Assembly (NCBI GenBank): GCA_015847255.1
Contig: JADLZK010012353.1
Span: 496,001-560,000, forward strand
Length of the DNA stretch: 64,000 nt
Source of the DNA: Hyparrhenia diplandra
Taxonomy: Eukaryota; Streptophyta; Magnoliopsida; Poales; Poaceae
Direction: 5' to 3'
In this document: positions 46,178 through 57,995 of the stretch, piece after piece
How the letters are laid out: each line of letters begins with the position of its first letter
How positions within the stretch are numbered: position 1 is the first letter of the stretch
The notes under the pieces: generated by a model
Seen by the model: the letters and a program-made list of their open reading frames with translations, nothing else
Database searches by the model: none
Told to the model about the DNA's origin: nothing
Made by a program: the position numbers and the translations under genes

Positions 46178-47199
46178 CACTACTACAATTTTTTTTTTTT
46201 TTGCGTGACACCCCAATCTTTTCCGTGGCACTTTATCCACCACGGTTAATGTCCCGATTAACCATGGCAGACATTTTTTTATTTTTTGTGGTGGGCAATA
46301 GTGTCCATCACGAAAAATCGATTTACCATGACGGGCCAAGCTAGGCCTGATATCATCTTCACATATATATAGCCGGAGTTAGGGTTTGGGGGCACTCGCT
46401 CACCCATCCACAGCCCCCCTCTCTCCCACACTTAGCCTCACTCATCCACACTTCTCCTCCACGTGCCCCTCCTCCTCCCTCCTCCTGCGCGCCAGCCGCC
46501 CGTCCCCTCCCTCCTCCCCTCCTCCTTGCGCGAAGCGCCGCCCATCCCCGCCTCCTCCCTCCTCCTTGCGCCCGGCAGCCAGCGGACGGATCTAAGGCAG
46601 AGTGGTGGCCGACGGGCCGATTCCCGGTGGCGAGGAGGGGGCGGCCATCACGAGGAGGCGGATCCGCCCCGGCGGGGCGGATCCGGAGGCGGTGGCGGCT
46701 GCGGAGGTCGGATCCGCTCATTGCGACCCTATCACGGTGGCGCGGCGCGCGGGTTCCTTCCTCTCCTCTCTCCACATCCATCTCCCTCTCTCCACTCACT
46801 CCTCCTTCAGTAGTTCCAAGCGAGCGGATCTAGGCGAGCGGCCGAAATCGAGGCCGTGGCGGCGGATCCAAGCGGGGCAATGGGCAGGTCGAGGCCGTGG
46901 CGGCGGATCCAAGCGGGGCAGCCCGCGGATCTAGGCGTGGCGGTAGATCCATGCGATGCCGCCACGGATCGAGGGGGCAAGACGACGGCGGTGGATCGGC
47001 GGGGAGGCACAATGGTGGGCGATTGAGGCGGTGCGGCAAGACAGGCCCGCATCCCAGGCTCACCCGGTCCGATCTCCGGGCTTTGTCCATTTTTTTTCAC
47101 TTTTTCCGCTTCTTAACCGTGACGGGCATTCCCGCCCACCTCCATGGTGTCGCTATTAACTGTGACCCCTGAACCATGACGGGTGCATGTGCCCGCCAA
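46178..47199 (+). mobile_element. 5' portion of CACTA element X1, block 2
   Basis: Begins CACTACTACAATTT and matches 16490-17469. A T-run near its start has grown to about 14 T. It is interrupted at 47199 by element X2. Confidence 0.6.
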
Positions 47200-50102
47200 C
47201 ACTACGGATCTGTCGGCTTTCCGTGAGCGCAATGCTCACGGAAAGGCCCTTTTCCCTCACGGGAAAGCGATCACGGGAAAGCAAGCCGGGGAAAGAGCCT
47301 TTCACGCGGAGCCGGCGCGATGCTCACAGAAATCCTTTCCCGTGTACCAGAATTGCTCACGGGGAAAGGACCTAGCGGGCGTTTAGGGTGGCGGCGTGAG
47401 TCCCTTTCCCGTGAGCCACCCCATTACGGCTCACGGGAAAGGTCTAACCTCGAACGCGGATTTTCCTCCCCTTTCCGTGAGTCCTAATGGCGTGGCTCAC
47501 GGGAAAGGGTCCCTCTTTGCCATGAGCAAAAAACCTGCTCACGGCAAAGTTATGGTCGATTTGCCGTGAGTGGCCCAATGCTCACGGCAAAGATATTTTT
47601 TTTTTTTTTGTTCCAGTTCATACTTGCCACATATATATTGCATATAAACACATATATATCATAGATTGCATATATATCACATATATAGCGCAATAATCCA
47701 CAAATAGCACTTATATTACATAAAATCCAAGAGTCACAAGTTTACAAGTTCAACCATGAGTGCAACCACAAGTTCATGTAAGTTCATCACCTAAATCATC
47801 ACAACTTCACGGGCCAACCCGGCCAACCCTCCTCAGCTCCGACGACACTCCGGCTCAGCTCCAACAGGCTCCTCTCCTCTCAAAAAAAAAAAAAAAGAAA
47901 TACACAAGCTCGGTTGAAAAATTCGATAGAACCTCGCCTACATGGTGAGGTTTCTACAACCCTCGCAAAACAAGCACACACGACACGATGGCCGACAAAC
48001 ACATATTCACATTCAATTTTTTTTTGAGATTACACAAAGATAACAGAGGCGCTCAACACGCACACACACTCACCCCTATGAACACACGTACGCAAACCCT
48101 ACCCCTATGAGCACCTTCAAAGGACTGAACCGGCAAATCATTCAATATTGATCCAAGTTTGACATGGCTCGATGGCAAACAACTTTGTGAAGTTGAAGAC
48201 GACGGCGGTAGGGATGTCCGGAACCGTCTCGGTGCCCCGCCACCGCCCGGCGATAGGGGACGAGGCGGACCGACCGGCGACGAGCATCTCCTCCTCCTCC
48301 CCTCCCCCTCCTCCTGCTCTTCCTCCTCCTACTCCTCCTCCTTCCCATCTCCCTTTTCCTTCCTTCTTCCTCCTCCTCCTCCCTACTCCTTCTCCCTCCT
48401 CCTCCTCCGCCCCTCCTCCTCCCCCCTTCCCCCTTCCCCTTCCCCTCCTTCCGAGGCGGTGGCTGGTACTTGGCCCGGCCCTGGCGTGTGGCCGGGGAGG
48501 CGGGGCAGCGTCGGCGTGGTCGGGCGCGGACGGGGGGCACGGTCGGGGGGCGGGCGCGCCCGGGGGTGCGTCCGCGGTAGAGGAGGCGGGGGTCGGGTAG
48601 GGCGTGGCCGGGCGGCTCGGCGGCGAGGCGGGGGCGGGGCGGCTCGGCGGGGCGGTCGGGACGCGGCAGCGGTGGTGAGTGTGAGTGTGAGTGACTAAGG
48701 CGTCGGCCGGTGCCTTTGTTTTTAAAAAGGTTTTCTCTTTCCCGTGAGCTAGATCACGCGGCTCCACAGAAATGCGGCTTCTTTCCCGTGAGGGCCCTTA
48801 TCTAGCTCACGGGAAAGACCGACACCGTGCCCCCACCGCAGCAGCCCGTCGGATGGCCCGCGCCGGTTTTATTATTAAAAAACCTTTCCCGTGAGCATAC
48901 CCGTTAGCTCACGGAAAAGAGGATCCCTTTTCGTGAGCGAACCTTAAAAGCTCACGGGAAATGATTTTTCAAAAAAAAATAATTTTTGCTCTCTCTTTCT
49001 TTTTCCTAGCATATATTTTCAAATTTTAATCAAGAATAATTGAAAAATACATCGTCACATTCACTCACACATACATAATTGATGCTTTAGCGAATAATTG
49101 ACCATAATTTCATGTGGTTTTATTTCCATTTGTATTTAGTTAATTACAACATAAAATTATAATAATTATCAAAATAATGCAAAAAAAAATTCCCAAAAAT
49201 TGACATGACACAATTCTATTGCATATTGAAAAAGTTTCATAGTCAAACCATAACTTGACTGCCACATCAACATGAAATCATACTAGATCATTCTCAACAA
49301 ACATGAAAAATCGTAGATGTTGGAGTTTGTGAACATCGTGTGTGCCAACTTGTGCGAAACCTTCCCAATTTTTATGGTAGCCTCGACATAAGATATAATG
49401 ACACATTATCAAATTTCATGATTTTTTGCACATCGGTTGATTTTCTAGAATTTTTAAATTACTCGAAAGCGGGGATTAACATTCATGTTATCGTATTAAG
49501 ATGTTCTAGATTTGGTTATATTTTTTAGATGTAAGGCCTTACTTTGTGTTGACTTATAGGAATATAAATTTTTTACTACATTTTATCAAAAAAATTCAAT
49601 CACTTGTAGTTCAGATTTGGCTTCATTTCAAAAATTACGAAAAGAGAATAATTACCTAAATATAACAAATAAAGTTAAAAATTCATCAAAATTTAACTTG
49701 GAGTGCCATATCATGTATAGTAATTATAGAAAAAGTCCGGAGGCCAAAAAAAACAAAAAAAGGTATAGCCTTTGTCGTGAGCAAGAACCCCCGCTCACGG
49801 CGGCAAAAAGGGGAGGGGGGGGGGGGTCCTTTGCCGGAGGCTCCCAATTGCTCACGACAAAGGCGGCTCATGGGAAAGCCTTTGCCGTGAGTTGACGGAG
49901 GACTAGCGACAACGTCGCGACGAACGACGGCCCCGCCGCGTGCCCTTCCCGTGAGCTTCTCCTCACGGGAAAGGCGCTTGTTCGTCTTGCGCTGTAATCT
50001 TTCCCCGTGAGCTTCTTTGCGAGCTCATGGGGAAAGAGTTGGTTTCCCGTGAGTAGATCACGGAAAGATTTTGCTCACGGAACGCCATCGGATCCGGTAG
50101 TG
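47200..50102 (+). mobile_element. CACTA element X2 with dense subterminal repeats, block 2
   Basis: Left end CACTACGGATCTGTCGG, right end CATCGGATCCGGTAGTG, and CAA on both sides (47197-47199, 50103-50105). The TTTCCCGTGAGC / GCTCACGGGAAA repeats are often better preserved than in block 1. It is non-autonomous and contains a private SINE (48018-48138) and a G-run expansion at about 49809-49827. Confidence 0.82.
48018..48138 (-). mobile_element. Au-type SINE (3' part)
   Basis: Inside CACTA X2 of block 2, the repeat cattcaat (48010-48017, 48139-48146) flanks 121 bp starting with poly-T. On the minus strand it contains GGTGCTCATAGGGGTAGGGT, then TTCATAGGGGTGAGTGTG, TGAGCGCCTCTGT and a final A-run, which I recognise as the 3' body of the Au SINE family of grasses. 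Block 1 is unoccupied at this site (near 18262). Confidence 0.8.
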
Positions 50103-50105
50103 CAA

Positions 50106-50983
50106 GCAAAATAAGTTTTGCCCTCCATGCAAAATGAATTAGGTAGTAGTGATGCCAAAGTGGGGCTAATTGCTGTAGAGTGTTTAGTCATTTGGATGTA
50201 GTGTACCAATAAAATTGAGGGCACTAAATTCAATGAACCACAATAATGTTGTTAAGTCAAATTACTTGAAATATCACTATAACAGTTTTATTCACTATTA
50301 TATCAGTCAACCTTCAACTCCATACATAGTTTTGCCATCCCAAACGAGAAAATGAATTAAAAACATGGTAAGACTGTTTGTTAGTATATATAGGATCGAG
50401 GTGCATAGTCATCAGACAAAGGAGAAGCGCATGTGAAAAAATAATAGGTCTTGAAAAACATATCTTAGCATGCTGCAGCAATAGTGTGTAACATGCAAAA
50501 GGGTTTCTAACTTTGGAAAAGATAAAGAGACTTTGCATTTTAAAAGCAAGAAACCATTAATTGTCTCACTAGGGAAAACATGCATTCTCATTACAGAGTG
50601 ACTGACTGAGATCGATGGCAGAGTGCTAGATGAGCTGAAACATACATAACAGAGAAGGGTGGGGAGAGATATTGATAAGTGTAATAAAAAACGCAACTGA
50701 TATACAATTAGTACGTAACCCAACATAAAAGGGAGGAACAAGACGTTTGCTTGTGGCCCATACACTCAACTTCGTCCAGTGGCCCATCGCCGACAACTTT
50801 CAGCATCACATCTCAACAACTTCTTGCAGCTGCCAGAGACGTTTGCTTGTCTCCTCGACATTACTTGACCACGCAAACGAGACGCCTGTGTCGGGCTGTC
50901 ATCTTTGTTAACGGCCTGATGCATGAAATAGAGAGGTGGAGCTGGAGGGACTCATGCGGCGGAGATCACCGGCGCGCTGCCTC
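50106..50983 (+). repeat. Upstream region and first codons of the RING gene, block 2, detached
   Basis: Matches 20165-21533 apart from the 457-bp TIR element and small indels. It ends at 50953-50983 with the start codon and about ten codons (MRRRSPARCL) of the RING frame. The remaining coding sequence lies 11.5 kb further on. Confidence 0.8.
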
Positions 50984-52140
50984 ATTTGACTTTTTCATGC
51001 CATCGACATTAGCCGTTACTTGCAGCATCCTTACCTGCAAGTGCACTATCCTATTGTCGAAAAACAAGCATTTAACGCGTGGTAACTTGATCGGAAATTA
51101 GGAATCAGATATTCAAGTGATTGTGTGCTGAAAAGAAAACTACTACTCTACATTTTTTCACTATGCTATTGATCGTTGCTAGGCGTCTGGTCATGTGTAT
51201 AGCTCATTTGACTTCTATACCACAAGTAATTTTAACTTGCATCTCTTCATAATTAAGCATCGTTTGTGTGAAAAGAAGCATGCAGGTGCAGCGTTCAACA
51301 TGTTGACCCTTGCAGGTCCCACTTTGGAGCCACTGAAACCTAAAGAAACTGGAATCCTTGGCCAGGACATGGGCCATGCCCGAATGGTGCAGGGGCGCCT
51401 ATTTGTTTCACCTTGGGTGGCGGAGCGCTTTGTTGGGCCATCTTCTCTTCTAATATATCTACATATATCCCTAATAATATTAAAAAAATAAGTTTCCTAC
51501 ATCCGTAAATATTTTTTTTTTTTGGCTATGACATGTTGGCCCAGTACACAACCGGTGCATGCCCATGTATTATTTTTCCTTTTTATTCTTCCCCAAAACA
51601 ACAACATTTTCTATTAGAGGCCCATAGCCTAGCCCAAGCAGTGCATCGGAGGAGGCCTAGCCTGGCCTGCTAGGAATGCAAATGAGGCCCGTTTCCAAAA
51701 TATGTAGCGCAAACTACAATCTTCGTAATAGCCCATATACTCCATGGTAAAATGGTCGTTTAAATTCACAAAAAAATCACACATGTAGATAATATGATGA
51801 TACATAACTTTGTAAAATATCTTGTCCAAACTCGACTTCGTTTGTGAGATGTAAAATAACAAATTTCAAGCCGAAGAAAGGGGAATTTTTGTGTAAATTG
51901 ACCTTTTTTTCTAAAAAAATCAAATTTATCCCCGTTTTGAAAATAATTGTATCAGGTATCCCTTTTGGTCACACCGGGGGCCTCGGCGTGATATTTGCAC
52001 TTTGTCGCACCACATGCATTGGCGCGACGTGGGCGTCTATGCCGGCACCGAAGTTGACCGGCGGCCGGCATGGAGCCGCGTGAGGCCTAGCCTCGTGTGG
52101 CGCGACAGGCCCAACCACGCCTCACCATGGGATTACTCCA
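50984..52140. other. Intergenic, no gene recognised
   Basis: AT-rich at first, with a T-run at 51510-51524. The part 51960-52135 is GC-rich (gcctcggcgtgatatttgc, ccggcggccggcatgg) but has no supported gene. Confidence 0.4.
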
Positions 52141-52880
52141 TCCATTCAAAAATGTCCAAAATCTCCATCCATGCTTGCTAAGACATGCAAAGCAACTAAA
52201 AATAGCGCCACCGTAAAAATCTCATCCATGCTTTGCTAAAACAAGCAACAAATAAAAATAGCGTCGGTCTTACGTCGGTTTTGCGCTAGGGGGTAAAAAA
52301 GACTGATTTACCCTTGATGAAAAAAATAAAAATAAAAATAAAAAGCAGAGTTTTGAGGCCATATACCTAAGAAATTTTTGTTTTGAGGCCATAGAACCAA
52401 ATTCAAAAGAAAAAGGGCCAAATAGCTAAGATCGGTGTTTTCCGAGGGGCCATACACCTAATTTTCCCCAACTAAAAATAGCGCCACTGCAAAAATTTCT
52501 ATCCATGCTTGCTAAAACATGCAGCAACTAAAAATAACCCCAGCCACGTGCGGGGCCCTGCGTGTCTCCATGCCACCACGTGGGGCCCAGCACGTCCCCC
52601 ACCTCGCTAGAACCCAACATCCACATACACATCTAATGCAACAAAGGGAAATATGAAATACAACATCAATGAAAAACTATTGCAGCAATAGAAAACTACG
52701 CTAGAACCCAGGGCCTCCGCTCACTGCCAGGTCACCCCTCTACCTCGTCGAAACCCAACATCAGCAAACCATCTAATGTAAGGGAAATATAAATTGGAAC
52801 AAAAACTATTGCAACAATCAATTCCCTGCACCAGCCTGCTGCCAAAGGGCAACGTGGAAACTCTACCCAACCGTGGCAAC
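52140..52880. repeat. Degenerate short repeats
   Basis: The phrases tccatgcttgctaa(g/a)acatgca...aactaaaaatagcgcc recur near 52175, 52225 and 52500. The phrase ctagaacccaacat...catctaatg recurs near 52607 and 52745. These are old local duplications without a coding frame. Confidence 0.5.
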
Positions 52881-53756
52881 CTACCCTGGGAGGAGGCGGG
52901 AAGAAGAAATCCAAAAATTTTCATGGCACGCTAGGCTTCCCAGGGTTAATTACCCCTCTACTGCCAAAGTAGGCCTTATATATACTGGGAAAATGAAAGA
53001 ATATTGTACGTTGCAGTTTTTGGTCATCATATTGAATGATTGAGGTAAAGCAGGCAGGCATAGATGACGAAATGGATGACCTAACAAAGGACCCACTTGT
53101 CAATCTAGGCAAGACAAAGGCACTTTATTTCAAAGATGGTCTGCTCACTTGTTGTAGAGCCCAATCGATCGAGTTGTTTCTGACTTGTATATACATATGT
53201 ATATATAAGTAAACATTTGACCGCTTGAGCTAACTCAGAATGAATGTGTGTGTATCTCACTGTTCACTCTCCAAAATAGGGAATTAATGCGGAGGCTAGT
53301 GTTTGGCGTGGGTATCAATCGTTTTCAGTTCTAGTAACTCTGTCACACTTTTTTCGTGACTGTAATCCACTGTGGTACACACTCACACTCACGAACATCT
53401 CTAGTTTAACAAACCTTAATCCTCTTTCAATTCTTCGGCAGACATACCAAACGGATCAACTATATATATTGTCGTTGTCACAAGGCAGATCGAAAGGCCT
53501 ATATATATACCGAGGCTGTGAGAGTTCCAACAGTACAGCTAATTTGCATAATTCCTTCCATGAACTCTGTTTAGTGTCAGTCTTTTGACATTATTTTGAC
53601 AGTCCATGCGTCACTTTCAGTTTGAGTCCACTGGCAGTTGCATTCGCACGTCCTTGTCACGTCACTAGGTGGACAGCTCGATCAACCTGTGTCGTCGATT
53701 CCATGATCAGACAGTCCATATTATTAGTCCGGTCATATTCAATTCCTACCGGTCAT
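52881..53756. other. Intergenic, no gene recognised
   Basis: Mixed composition. No frame or RNA gene is supported. Confidence 0.4.
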
Positions 53757-56700
53757 ATAATGGGCAGAAGAGACCTACAAGATGAGCTAAGGACAAAAGC
53801 TAGAATTAGAAACATATACAGGACAGGATGAGGTAGGTCCAAATATATATAGGAATTGAAGCAATGAGCACATCTTGGTATTCAGATTTTAAAATCATTG
53901 GCTTAAACATCATGACTATCAAAATATTCTGAGTGAAAGTTGGCAATTTGCTCCCAATACTAGTGACTGTGCAAAGCTCTTAACTGCCAAGTTGAAAGCT
54001 CTGAGAAAATCTTTGAAGGAGTGGCATGCATCTCTGTCTAATCTGAAAACCTCAATCTCTAACACCAGGGAGGTAATCCTATTCCTTGAAATCCTTGCTG
54101 AGAGCATAGATCTCAGTCTTGCTGAATGGAACTTTCTGGAAATTTTAGAAGAGCACCTCCTATTGCTCCTGGAAAAAACAGAATGCTTATTGGCGTCGAG
54201 AGAGGAAATATTAAATGGGTACAATTAGGAGATGCTGGCACTCATTTTTTTTCATGCTAATGCAACTCAGAGACATAAATCAAAGCTCATCTCGAACCGA
54301 CTTGTACCGATGGGTCCATTGTCTCTACTCATGCCGCAAAAAGAGGAACTTCTGTGGGAGGAATACAAACGAGACCGGGCAAATGTGAGTTTGATGGCTT
54401 CACTTTCCTGTTGTCGGATTTCATTCAGAGAAAAGACAATCTGAATTTCCTTGATGAGCCCTTCAGTACTGAGGAGATTGATCAAATTGTTAAACACTTG
54501 CCCAACTATAAATCCCCTGGACCTGATGGGTTTAACAATGAGTTTGTCAAAGCCTCTTGGTCAGTAATTAAAGGTGATATTTATAATCTGTGCAATAGTT
54601 TCTTCAGTCACACCGCTTTGTCTTTAGAGCATAAACTCCTCTTATATTACCCTCATCCCAAAGACAGATGATGCCAGGTTTGTTACTGACTATAGGCCTA
54701 TCTCCCTGCTTAATTTCTCTATCAAGCTCATTATTAAGCTGCTGGCCAAAAGATTGCAGTCAGAAATCACCTCTCTTGTGCATAGAAATCAGTATGGATT
54801 CATCAAATCAAGAACAATTCAGGACTGCCTTGCATGGGCCTTTGAATATATTCATCTGTGCCATCAGTCAAAGAAAGCCATTGTAATTATCAAGCTTGAT
54901 TTTGAAAAAGCCTTTGACAAGATTGAACACCAGGCTATGCTCTCAATCATGAAGGCACATGGTTTTGGAGAAAAATGGTTAACCCTGGATGAGGGATATT
55001 TTCAGCTCTGGGTACCTCCTCCGTCCCTACTCAATGGTGTGCCAGGAAAGAAGTTTCATTGCAGAAGAGGAGTCAGGCAAGGGGATCCTCTCTCCCCTCT
55101 TCTTTTTGTGCTTGCTGCTGATCTTCTTCAAGCCCTGATAAATAAAGCCAAGAACATGGGCCTGTTGAGATTGCCTATTCCAATGAACTCTGAGACTGAC
55201 TTCCCAATAGTCCAAGTATGCCGATGACACGCTAATAATCATGGAAGGGGATCCTAGGCAGCTCTTCTTCCTTAAGACTGCCCTTCAAAACTTCTCGACT
55301 CCACTGGGTTGAAGGTAAATTATAGTAAATCAATGATGCTGCCCATCAATGTTTCTGAAGAAAGGCTTGATCTGTTGGCAAGAACTTTTGGCTGTTCAAC
55401 TGAATCTTTTCCCTTCACCTATCTTGGGCTTCCCCTTGGACTCTCTAGACCCAAAGTTGTTGACTTTTGCCTCTGATAAATAAATGTGAAAGAAGACTGG
55501 GAGGGCTTTCCTCAATGTTAAATCTTGCTGGTAGATTGCAGGTGGCCAATGCTGTTTTCTCATCCCTGCCCACCTACTTCATGTGTGTCCTGGAGCTTCC
55601 TAAAACTGTCATCAAGCAAGGTTGACAAATATAGGGAAGTATTGTATTTGGAGGGGTTGCAATATTAATGGCAATTCTATGCCCAAGGCTGCCTGGTAAT
55701 GGTTATCACTTCTAAGGAAGAGGGTGGTCTGGGTGTCATTAATTTAGAGCTTCAGAATCAGGCTCTCTTAATGAAGAATCTGGATAAGTTCTATAATCAG
55801 AAAGATATTCCTTGGGTGAACATTGTGTGGGAAAAGCACTTTAGCAATGGCATGCTCCACGGCTCGTAAAAAAGGCTCCTTTTGGTGGCGTGATGTAGCT
55901 AAGCTTGTTGATTCCTTTAAAGGTTTTGCTTCTCTTCAGTTGCACAATGGTACCACTAGGCTCTTCCGGAAAGATAAATGGACTGATGTTGCTCGGAAAA
56001 TGCCTTCCCTCACCTCTTCTCTTTTGCAAAAAGAAAGCCGATCTCCATTTGCTCGGCCTTTGCTGAGGAGGATTTCTCCAGTCTATTTTCCCTGCCCCTC
56101 TCCCAAGAAGCCTTTAATGAATTTCAGGAAGTTCAGGAACTGATGCAGCAAACTCTCATCTCTGTGCATGATAATGACGCCCGGACTTACGTAATGGCTC
56201 TCCCAGGTTCAAGGCTTCATGGATTTATAAGAAGCTGCTTCCTCATCAGAATGTGGACATAGTCTTCAAATGGCTTTGGAAATGCCCCATCCAGCCGAAA
56301 CATAAAGTTTTTGGTTGGCTTCTCTTAAAGGACAGGTTAAGCACCCGAAATATTTTGAGAAGAAAAAATATGGTTCTGGACTCATATGGATGTACAACTT
56401 GTGTGCCCTTGATTGAAGAAACAGTTGAACACCTCTTTTGGGGCTGCCCTTTCGCTCAGCAGTGTTGGGGATTCGGGATTGCAGACTATCCCAGATGGTT
56501 CATCCTTTGATAATTTTCATGCTTTGAAAGCCCAGATTCAAAGCCAGCTTTTTATGACTGCCATTATTCTAGTGTGCTGGACCATTTGGAGAGCAAGAAA
56601 TGAAATGGTTTTTAACAATGTTCAGCTGAGCATCCAGGAATGCAAATCTCTTCTCTTCAAGGAATTGGGTTTAGTCTCTTACAGGATTAAAGTTGGTGCC

Positions 56701-57815
56701 ACCTTCCAGTTTGACCAATGGCTTCAGAATCTGTGATTTTTATATCTTTTTACTCTTTTTTTTTGTTCCCTGATGGACTGCTGTGTCAGTCAATCTCCCC
56801 CTGCTGTTGTTGTCTTTCTTTTTTGTTCTCCTTGTAAATTCATAAACTCGGTTTTGCTTTTTCCTTTACATAATAAATTCCTGCAGGAGTCACGGCTCCT
56901 TCAGTTTCTTTCAAAAAATAGAGTGGTACACAGACAGACAGTCCGCACCAACCATGGGAAAGCTAATCCGCTTTGGCACTGGACGACAGGAACATGAAGT
57001 ACAGGTACAGGTGATCGTCCAGATCTTTGCACTCTGACAGTCACTTTCAATCCACCAGCAAGAAGTAACGACAACATGTGTCCTTGCGTTATGCTTGGCT
57101 CGGCCTACGTATGCAATCGATCAATGGTCCTGAAGTTATCCACGTCACTACGTGCACAACTAGGAGTACTTACTAACTGACTGTTACTGTTGCACCGTGG
57201 GAAATGCATGTCAGGCACATGTGCAACTTTATTTAAAAAGGAAATCGTCAAACACTACTCCCTCCAACCGGCCTAGAAAATGTGATGTTCTGTGATTCAA
57301 AATTTATATAAAATCCAAAAATACTAAAGCAGTCTGAAACACTATGTAAACCTATCTCCCTCTCTCAGCAAATATATATAGGAAGCTTGACAACTCAATT
57401 GCTTGTTGTCACATGACCAAAATGAATAAAGGCCTATATGATTAGCTATGCAACAAGAGCTACAAACATATATACGACAGGGCTGAGAGAGGGTCCAAAG
57501 AGGAATGGTTGTCACATCAATTACTCACAATGCTAACTGCTAGGAGAATGATATCTTTTCTCTGAGAAGATAATATATAGGAGACTCAGCTCGATCAATT
57601 TGTATTCACAATATGCAGAAATAAATAAAGAGGCCTACAAGATGAGCTATAGGATAAAAGTTAGAATTAGAAACATATACAGCACAGGATGAGGTAGGTC
57701 CAAATATATGTATAGTGGACAGACAGACAGTCAGCACCAACCAGGGCAAGAAAGCTGATCGGCTTTCACACTGGACGACAGAACGAGGAAGTACAGGTAC
57801 AGGTAATCTCCCTGG
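53757..57815 (+). repeat. Duplicated ~190-bp peroxidase-upstream segment, first copy split by a LINE
   Basis: The sequence from gacctacaagatgagct through aggatgaggtaggtccaaatatat and on through gacagacagtc...gcaccaacca to gaagtacaggtacaggt occurs at 57620-57815 as one piece. An earlier copy is split into 53770-53852 and 56919-57012, with the LINE exactly between the halves. Confidence 0.8.
53853..56918 (+). mobile_element. 5'-truncated L1-type LINE with degenerate reverse transcriptase
   Basis: The endonuclease domain is missing. Frames cover the linker after it (LKALRKSLKEWHASLSNL), then reverse transcriptase: LPNYKSPGPDGFNNEFVKAS, YRPISLLNFSIKLI, NQYGFIKSRTIQDCLAW, IIKLDFEKAFDKIEH, RRGVRQGDPLSPLLF and (Q)YADDT at 55215. 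The zf-RVT end follows, near 56253-56510 (WKCPIQPKHKVFGWLLLKDR ... HLFWGCPFAQ). Several frameshifts break it. It ends in A6 at 56913-56918. The target duplication is very short (atag). Confidence 0.88.
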
Positions 57816-57881
57816 TAATCGCCTGTGCTAGCTTTACTGGCTCAGTTTTTTCTTTTTGCAACTGCACTGCTTGTGTGTGTA
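56919..57881. other. Peroxidase upstream region
   Basis: Contains the duplicated segment noted above (second copy 57620-57815). Around 57260 a Stowaway-like CTCCCTCC terminus without a clear partner is seen. No other gene is supported. Confidence 0.5.
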
Positions 57882-57890
57882 TATATATAA
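57882..57890 (+). promoter_or_regulatory. TATA box of the peroxidase gene
   Basis: TATATATAA lies about 106 bp upstream of the start codon, followed by a short leader rich in gctagc motifs. Confidence 0.55.
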
Positions 57891-57995
57891 TAGGTAGCCT
57901 CCTGTTGCACGCTAAGGTACCATTGCTCGCTCGCTAGGTGGTAGGCAGATTCAGCTAAGCAGCTAGCTAAGGGCAGCGTACGTACATCCATCAGC

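Larger units (their letters stand above)
27705..50983 (+). repeat. Block 2 of the ~23-kb direct duplication (first part)
   Basis: Counterpart of block 1 from its left end to inside the RING gene start. At 50953-50983 it still matches the first RING codons (atgcggcggagatcaccgg), then diverges. The homology resumes at 62487 and runs to 63588. Block 2 holds private insertions at 29836, 31719, 36418, 44497, 45269 and 48018, and lacks the Copia, nested CACTA, 457-bp TIR and Tourist insertions of block 1. Confidence 0.9.
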
